From Nocardioides sp. (GTDB lineage: Bacteria; Actinomycetota; Actinomycetes; Propionibacteriales; Nocardioidaceae), in contig JAPSKJ010000025.1 of the NCBI GenBank assembly GCA_031177735.1, positions 1 through 16,741 on the forward strand: 16,741 bases of DNA. Direction: 5' to 3'. How positions within the stretch are numbered: the first letter of the stretch is position 1; the number at the start of each line of letters is the position of its first letter. The notes below the pieces were generated by a model. The model was not told the DNA's origin, searched no databases, and was given only the letters and a program-made list of their open reading frames with translations. The translations under genes were made by a program, and so were the position numbers. Shown piece after piece: positions 13,199 to 16,741 of the stretch.

Positions 13199-14368
13199 TC
13201 AGATGCCGAGGATGTGGGCGGACGAGACGGCGGTGCTGTTCTTGATGAGGCCACCGCCGCATTGGAGGAAGGCGCGCCGGGCGCCGTCGACCTGGCGCAC
13301 GCCGGCTGCACCGCGCAGCTGCTGGACGGCTTCGTAGATCTGCGCCACGCCGGTCGCGCCGATGGGGTGGCCACGCGCCACCAGGCCGCCGGACGGGTTC
13401 ACCGGCAGGGCTCCGCCGATCCGGGTATGCCCCGTCATGGCCCACTTCAGCTCGTCTCCCGGCGGGCAGAGGCCGGACTCGGCCCAGGACACGATCTCGC
13501 CGGGTGAGGTGGCGTCGTGCAGCTCCGCGAAGTCCATGTCGCCGGGCGCGAGTCCGGCCTGCTCGAAGGCCGCCGCGGCGGAGTACTCGTGCGAGTCGGA
13601 GGGGCCGTGGCTGTCGGCCGGCAGCGACCTCAGCTGCGACGCGAGGATCCGGACGTCGCCGGGCTGCGGACGCGCGGGCGCCTTGGTGATGACGGCGGCG
13701 GCCGCGCCGTCCCCTACCGGTGAGCACATCAGCACCGTGAGGGCCCCCAGCACGGACCTGGACCGGAGGATCTCGTCCGGCGTCTTGGGCTCGCGCCGTT
13801 GAGCGAGGGGGTTGAGCGAGCCGTTGTAGTGCGCCTTCGCGGCCACCTCCGCGAAGGCCTCCGGCGTGAGGCCGCGCTCGTTGATCAAGAAGTCGGCGAC
13901 CTTCGCGTAGCGATCGATGAAGGGGCTGCGCGTGACGCCGGCACCCTCCCCCAGGTCCTTGTAGTCGACGTCCATGCCGCCCATGAATGCCATGAAGCTC
14001 TTCTCCTTGTCCGCGGAGTACAGCTTCTCCGCGCCGACGACGAGAACCGTGTCGTACTGTCCGCCGGCGACGGCACTCCAGCCCAGGTGGAAGGCGTTGC
14101 CGCCCGAGGCGCAGGCGTTCTCGACGTTGTTGACCGGGAGCGGTCCAGCGCCCATGTGATGAGTGACGGTCTCCCCGCGGATCGCGTGCTGGCCGTACAT
14201 GACGCCCGCCGCGACGTTCCCGAAGAAGACGGCCTGGATGTCGTCGAAGGTGACGCCCGCATCGGCGAAGGCGGCGTTGATCGCCTCCGCCGACAGCTCC
14301 TTGAGGCTCTTGTCCTCGAACCGTCCGAACGGCGTCATCCCGACACCGCGGACCACTGTCTCCCGCAT
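13199..14368 (-). CDS. SCP2-type thiolase (acetyl-CoA acetyltransferase-like)
   Basis: A 389-residue thiolase of the lipid-transfer/SCP-x type. The nucleophile Cys86 sits in NNVENACASGGNAFH (80-94), His284 in AELHDATSPGE (281-291), His334 in GGLVARGHPIGATG (327-340), and Cys370 in the terminal QCGGG. All four expected active-site residues are present. This favours real thiolysis of a 3-ketoacyl-CoA over the retro-aldol role of Ltp2-like proteins, which also need a DUF35 partner not found here. It would release acetyl-CoA or propionyl-CoA in the last step of a beta-oxidation cycle. ATG 14368 has AGAGGT upstream and follows the SDR stop by 12 bases. Chain-length and substrate preference cannot be read. 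Confidence 0.9.
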   Translation of the reverse strand: MRETVVRGVGMTPFGRFEDKSLKELSAEAINAAFADAGVTFDDIQAVFFGNVAAGVMYGQHAIRGETVTHHMGAGPLPVNNVENACASGGNAFHLGWSAVAGGQYDTVLVVGAEKLYSADKEKSFMAFMGGMDVDYKDLGEGAGVTRSPFIDRYAKVADFLINERGLTPEAFAEVAAKAHYNGSLNPLAQRREPKTPDEILRSRSVLGALTVLMCSPVGDGAAAAVITKAPARPQPGDVRILASQLRSLPADSHGPSDSHEYSAAAAFEQAGLAPGDMDFAELHDATSPGEIVSWAESGLCPPGDELKWAMTGHTRIGGALPVNPSGGLVARGHPIGATGVAQIYEAVQQLRGAAGVRQVDGARRAFLQCGGGLIKNSTAVSSAHILGI

Positions 14369-14380
14369 CGTCCGACCTCT

Positions 14381-15214
14381 CTACTGGATCGCTGGGTTTC
14401 GCGCCGGGCCGAAGGCGTCGGCGTATCGGGTGTCGTAGCGACCGTCGGCGGTCCGACCGCCGTCGACCACCAGGCACTGTCCGGTGACGAAGCTGGCGTC
14501 ATCGCTGGCGAGGAATGCCGCGGCGCCCGCCGCCTCCTGCGGCAGGCCCTGCCGTCGCATCGGTTGCATCAGGTCGCGCAGCGCCCGCTTGTCGGCGTCG
14601 TCGCCGAATCCGGTCCGCACCATGTCGGTGTCGATGACGCCGAGGACCAGCGCGTTCGAGCGGATGCCACGATCGGCATAGCGCACACCGAAGTGGCGGG
14701 AGACCGCCAACAGCGATGCCTTGCTCGCCTCGTAAGACATCGAGTAACCGCTGCAGATGAGGCCCGCGATGGAGCTCACGAACACGAAGACGCCGCTGCC
14801 GCGTTGGAGCATGCCCGGCAGTGCTCCCTGGGCGACCAACCAGTGCGAGCGGACATTGACGTCGTGGACGACGTCCCAGTCCTCCACCGTCTGGGTCCTG
14901 CCCGGGAAGCGGCCCGAGATGCCGACGTTGCACACCACGACGTCGAGGGGACCGATGAGGTCCTCTGCCCGGGCGGCCAGGGCCTGGGCGTCATCGACGC
15001 TCTGCGCATCGGAGCGGAGCGCGACGGCCCCGTCCCCGATGGCTGCCACCGTGTTGCCCGCCCGGGCCTCGTCCACGTCGGAGACGGCCACGGTCGCGCC
15101 CTCCGCAGCGAGCCGAATAGCGATCTGGGCACCGTTCGCGGACACGTCGTGCGCGGTCCGCGCACCGCCTCCGACGACCAGCACCTTTCGCCCCTCGAAT
15201 CTCCGCATGAGCAC
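14381..15214 (-). CDS. SDR family oxidoreductase with variant nucleotide-binding loop
   Basis: A 277-residue short-chain dehydrogenase and the first gene of its operon. The catalytic residues are intact: Ser148 in FVSSIAG, Tyr161 and Lys165 (YEASK). A C-terminal VTGQCLVVDGG (243-253) is typical of classical SDRs. The glycine-rich loop is odd. Instead of TGxxxGIG, the segment reads VGGGARTAHDVSANGAQIA (14-32), a longer loop lacking GIG. Asp46 after beta-2 (AVSDVD) suggests NAD. Asn96 sits in CNVG, replacing NNAG. I chose GTG 15214 because GGAGG lies 5 bases upstream; ATG 15208 would be 11 bases away and would shorten the protein by two residues. Probable role: oxidation of a hydroxyl group, either on a beta-oxidation intermediate or on a cyclic alcohol. 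Confidence 0.86.
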   Translation of the reverse strand: MLMRRFEGRKVLVVGGGARTAHDVSANGAQIAIRLAAEGATVAVSDVDEARAGNTVAAIGDGAVALRSDAQSVDDAQALAARAEDLIGPLDVVVCNVGISGRFPGRTQTVEDWDVVHDVNVRSHWLVAQGALPGMLQRGSGVFVFVSSIAGLICSGYSMSYEASKASLLAVSRHFGVRYADRGIRSNALVLGVIDTDMVRTGFGDDADKRALRDLMQPMRRQGLPQEAAGAAAFLASDDASFVTGQCLVVDGGRTADGRYDTRYADAFGPARNPAIQ

Positions 15215-15225
15215 CGGGACCTCCT

Positions 15226-15255
15226 TTGACCAACCAAGCGCTTGGCCGTTACGGT
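15226..15255 (+). promoter_or_regulatory. sigma70-type promoter of the glutaryl-CoA-dehydrogenase-type gene
   Basis: TTGACC (15226-15231, five of six -35 bases) is followed by an 18-base spacer and TACGGT (15250-15255, an actinobacterial TAnnnT -10). Operator C occupies nearly the whole spacer, so a bound repressor would block RNA polymerase. The start would be near 15262, about 68 bases before the start codon. Confidence 0.6.
15229..15246. promoter_or_regulatory. operator C, shared by divergent SDR-thiolase operon and dehydrogenase gene
   Basis: ACCAACCAAGCGCTTGGC has two differences from the three-site consensus and contains a perfect 12-bp palindrome, CCAAGCGCTTGG (15234-15245). That core fits the KstR2 consensus AnCAAGnnCTTGnT in all but the last base. 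It lies in the -35/-10 spacer of the plus-strand promoter and at the expected start of the minus-strand one. Confidence 0.72.
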
Positions 15256-15256
15256 A
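15251..15256 (-). promoter_or_regulatory. candidate -10 of the SDR-thiolase-DUF3237 operon
   Basis: TACCGT on the minus strand (15256-15251) fits TAnnnT, and its upstream GC resembles an extended -10. It is the same DNA as the -10 of the divergent promoter, read on the other strand. Transcription would start near 15244, inside operator C, about 30 bases before GTG 15214. Only a poor -35 (TTCCGG, 16 bases upstream) is visible. Confidence 0.45.
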
Positions 15257-15329
15257 GCACAGCGGCGCTCGCCCGGAACCTCCGGTGAAGCGCCCGGACG
15301 AGTCGTGCCGGTTGGAAGAGGAGATGCTT

Positions 15330-16526
15330 GTGAGCCACACGGATCCGGTGAGCCTGCCCGCGCCCGACCCGGCCGACCCCGGTGGCCTGGAAGAGCTCCT
15401 CAGCGAGGACGAGAAGGCTGTCCGCGCCTCCGTCCGCCAGATGCTGGACAAGTCCGCCGAGCCCTACATCTCCGAGTGGTTCGAGCAGGGCTCGATCCCG
15501 AACATCCGGGAGCTGGCTCTGGAGTTCGGCAGTCTCGGCGTGCTCGGCATGCACCTGGAGGGCTACGGGTGCGCCGGTATGTCAGCGGTCGACTACGGCC
15601 TGGCCTGCCTCGAGATCGAAGCCACGGACTCCGGCCTGCGCTCCCTGGTCTCGGTGCAGGGCTCGCTGGCGATGTTCGCGATCCACCGCTGGGGCAGCGA
15701 GGAGCACAAGCAGGAGTGGCTTCCGCAGATGGCAGCGGGGGCTGCCATCGGCTGCTTCGGGCTGACCGAGCCCGACTCCGGATCCGACCCGGGCTCGATG
15801 ACCACCCGCGCTCGCCGCGACGGATCCGACTGGGTGCTGACCGGCCGCAAGATGTGGATCTCCAACGCGCCGTACGCCGACGTGGCGGTGGTGTGGGCGC
15901 AGACCGACGAGGGCATCCGTGGCTTCGTGGTGCCGACCGACACACCCGGTCTCTCGACTCCTGAGATCAAGCACAAGATGTCGTTGCGCGCCTCGGCGAC
16001 CGGCGAGATCGTCCTCGACGACGTCCGGCTTCCCGCCTCCGCCGTCCTCCCCGAGGTGCGCGGGCTGAAGGGGCCACTCTCCTGCCTGAACGAGGCCCGC
16101 TACGGGATCGTGTGGGGCGCCATGGGTGCGGCCCGCTCGAGCCTGGAGGTCGCGCGCAGGTACTCCATCGAGCGCACCCAGTTCGGCAAGCCGATCGGTG
16201 CATTCCAGATGACCCAGGCGAAGCTCGCCGACATGTCGCTGGAGTACACCAAGGGCTACCTGCTCGCGCTCCACCTGGGCCGCCGCAAGGACGCCGGCCG
16301 GCTCCGGCCGGAGCAGGTCAGCATGGGCAAGCTCAACAATGTGCGCGAGGCCCTCGAGATCTGCCGGACGGCACGGACCATCCTTGGTGGTAGCGGGATC
16401 AGCCTGGAGTTTCCGGTGATCCGGCACATGAACAACCTGGAGTCTGTGCTTACCTACGAGGGCACCGTCGAGATGCACACCCTCGTGCTCGGTCAGCTCC
16501 TCACCGGCCACGCAGCCTTCCGCTGA
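15330..16526 (+). CDS. glutaryl-CoA dehydrogenase-type acyl-CoA dehydrogenase
   Basis: A 398-residue flavoprotein closely resembling glutaryl-CoA dehydrogenase along its length. GCFGLTEPDSGSDPGSM is at residues 141-157, SLRASATGEIVLDDVRLP at 218-235 and LSCLNEARYGIVWGA at 250-264. The catalytic Glu377 is in TYEGTVEMH, and the protein ends LTGHAAFR as usual. Arg104 and Glu97 (EATDSGLR) align with Arg94 and Glu87 of the human enzyme, which bind the distal carboxylate of glutaryl-CoA. A dicarboxylyl-CoA substrate is therefore possible. Electrons would pass to ETF. GTG 15330 is preferred because GAGGAG ends 6 bases upstream; ATG 15324 (two residues longer) and GTG 15285 are alternatives. It is monocistronic as far as visible and is expressed from a promoter occupied by operator C. 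Confidence 0.9.
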   Translation: MSHTDPVSLPAPDPADPGGLEELLSEDEKAVRASVRQMLDKSAEPYISEWFEQGSIPNIRELALEFGSLGVLGMHLEGYGCAGMSAVDYGLACLEIEATDSGLRSLVSVQGSLAMFAIHRWGSEEHKQEWLPQMAAGAAIGCFGLTEPDSGSDPGSMTTRARRDGSDWVLTGRKMWISNAPYADVAVVWAQTDEGIRGFVVPTDTPGLSTPEIKHKMSLRASATGEIVLDDVRLPASAVLPEVRGLKGPLSCLNEARYGIVWGAMGAARSSLEVARRYSIERTQFGKPIGAFQMTQAKLADMSLEYTKGYLLALHLGRRKDAGRLRPEQVSMGKLNNVREALEICRTARTILGGSGISLEFPVIRHMNNLESVLTYEGTVEMHTLVLGQLLTGHAAFR

Positions 16527-16596
16527 CAACGTCTCGAGGCCGGGTCAACGCACACGAGCGTCGTCGGACGGCTCGGTGGCGGCGGCGTCGGCAACC

Positions 16597-16741
16597 TCAG
16601 CCGCGTAGCGGGTTGTCGACCCGGCGGGTGTAGACGACCAGGTTCGACTGGTAGCCACCGCGGCTGGAGTCGTAGCTGCCCCCGCAGGTCACGAGGTTGA
16701 GTCGGCGGCCGCCTCGGTCGGCGTACACGCGCGCGGCGGGG
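16597..16741 (-). CDS. sortase (class F-like), C-terminal fragment cut by window end
   Basis: On the minus strand a reading frame enters at the window edge and ends with TGA at 16599-16597, giving 47 residues. RRLNLVTCGGSYD carries the sortase L-x-T-C motif with the catalytic cysteine. RGGYQSNLVVYTRRV follows, as in the single-domain class F-like sortases of actinobacteria; an arginine eight residues after the cysteine may be the catalytic one. Sortases join surface proteins at the membrane or act as housekeeping transpeptidases. The rest of the protein, including the catalytic histidine and N-terminal anchor, lies outside the window. It converges on the dehydrogenase gene across a 70-base gap and appears unrelated to the catabolic cluster. 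Confidence 0.72.
   Translation of the reverse strand, partial: PAARVYADRGGRRLNLVTCGGSYDSSRGGYQSNLVVYTRRVDNPLRG

Noticed and set aside
13199..14368. Thiolase as an Ltp2-type retro-aldolase
   Set aside because: Cys86, His284, His334 and Cys370 are all present and no DUF35 partner gene is adjacent, so an ordinary thiolase is more likely.
12498..14477. Long minus-strand open frame of about 660 codons across the thiolase, DUF3237 and TetR region
   Set aside because: It is arginine- and glycine-rich with no motif and is out of frame with the well-supported thiolase and DUF3237 genes. It is a GC-bias artefact.
13799..15229. Plus-strand open frame opposite the thiolase and SDR genes
   Set aside because: The minus-strand genes carry intact catalytic motifs and ribosome binding sites; this frame has neither.
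16527..16596. Terminator between the convergent dehydrogenase and sortase genes
   Set aside because: Only a short CGAGC/GCTCG pairing is visible, with no extended stem.
1..16741. CRISPR arrays, transposases, tRNA or rRNA genes, att sites
   Set aside because: No regularly spaced direct repeats, no transposase-like frame and no RNA-gene signatures were seen on either strand. Base composition looks even throughout, giving no sign of recent insertion.

Overview
The window is uniformly GC-rich, with short or overlapping gene junctions and a gene content (LIV-type ABC importer, F420-type luciferase-like oxidoreductase, several acyl-CoA dehydrogenases, class F-like sortase remnant) typical of Actinomycetota. 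A Nocardioides-like or related soil actinobacterium is my best guess, from gene style only. No rRNA, tRNA, CRISPR array, IS element or phage gene is visible, and no stretch over 300 bases lacks a gene.

Layout. (1) 1-3235, plus strand: the tail of a DUF3237 protein, an EthD-domain protein, an alpha/beta hydrolase and a FadE5-like acyl-CoA dehydrogenase in one tight operon, closed by a perfect 14-bp-stem hairpin shared with the convergent operon. (2) 9073 down to 3330, minus strand: an F420-type luciferase-like oxidoreductase, a lipoprotein solute-binding protein, two LIV-type permeases and two LIV-type ATPases. An intercistronic hairpin follows the binding-protein gene, and several junctions are ATGA overlaps. 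(3) 11955 down to 9205, minus strand: a SnoaL/NTF2-like domain fused to a flavin monooxygenase, then an MFE-2-type 3-hydroxyacyl-CoA dehydrogenase. (4) 12090-12719, plus strand: a TetR regulator whose DNA-binding domain resembles KstR2. (5) 15214 down to 12755, minus strand: an SDR with an unusual nucleotide-binding loop, an SCP2-type thiolase and a second DUF3237 protein. (6) 15330-16526, plus strand: a glutaryl-CoA-dehydrogenase-type enzyme, divergent from (5). (7) 16597-16741, minus strand: the C-terminus of a sortase, probably an unrelated neighbour.

How it may work together. Three near-palindromic 18-bp sites close to ACCAAGCAANCGCTTGGT lie at 9103-9120, 11982-11999 and 15229-15246. Each lies 2-4 bp downstream of the -10 element of a predicted minus-strand promoter, over the expected transcription start. 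The one at 15229 also fills the spacer of the divergent plus-strand promoter. I infer that the TetR protein controls the transporter operon, the monooxygenase operon, the thiolase operon and the divergent dehydrogenase as one regulon, and is probably relieved by an acyl-CoA or acid intermediate. The enzyme set fits import of a hydrophobic or cyclic carboxylic/ketonic substrate, flavin-dependent oxygenation, hydrolytic opening of an ester or lactone, and beta-oxidation. A CoA ligase and an enoyl-CoA hydratase are missing here. The substrate is unknown.
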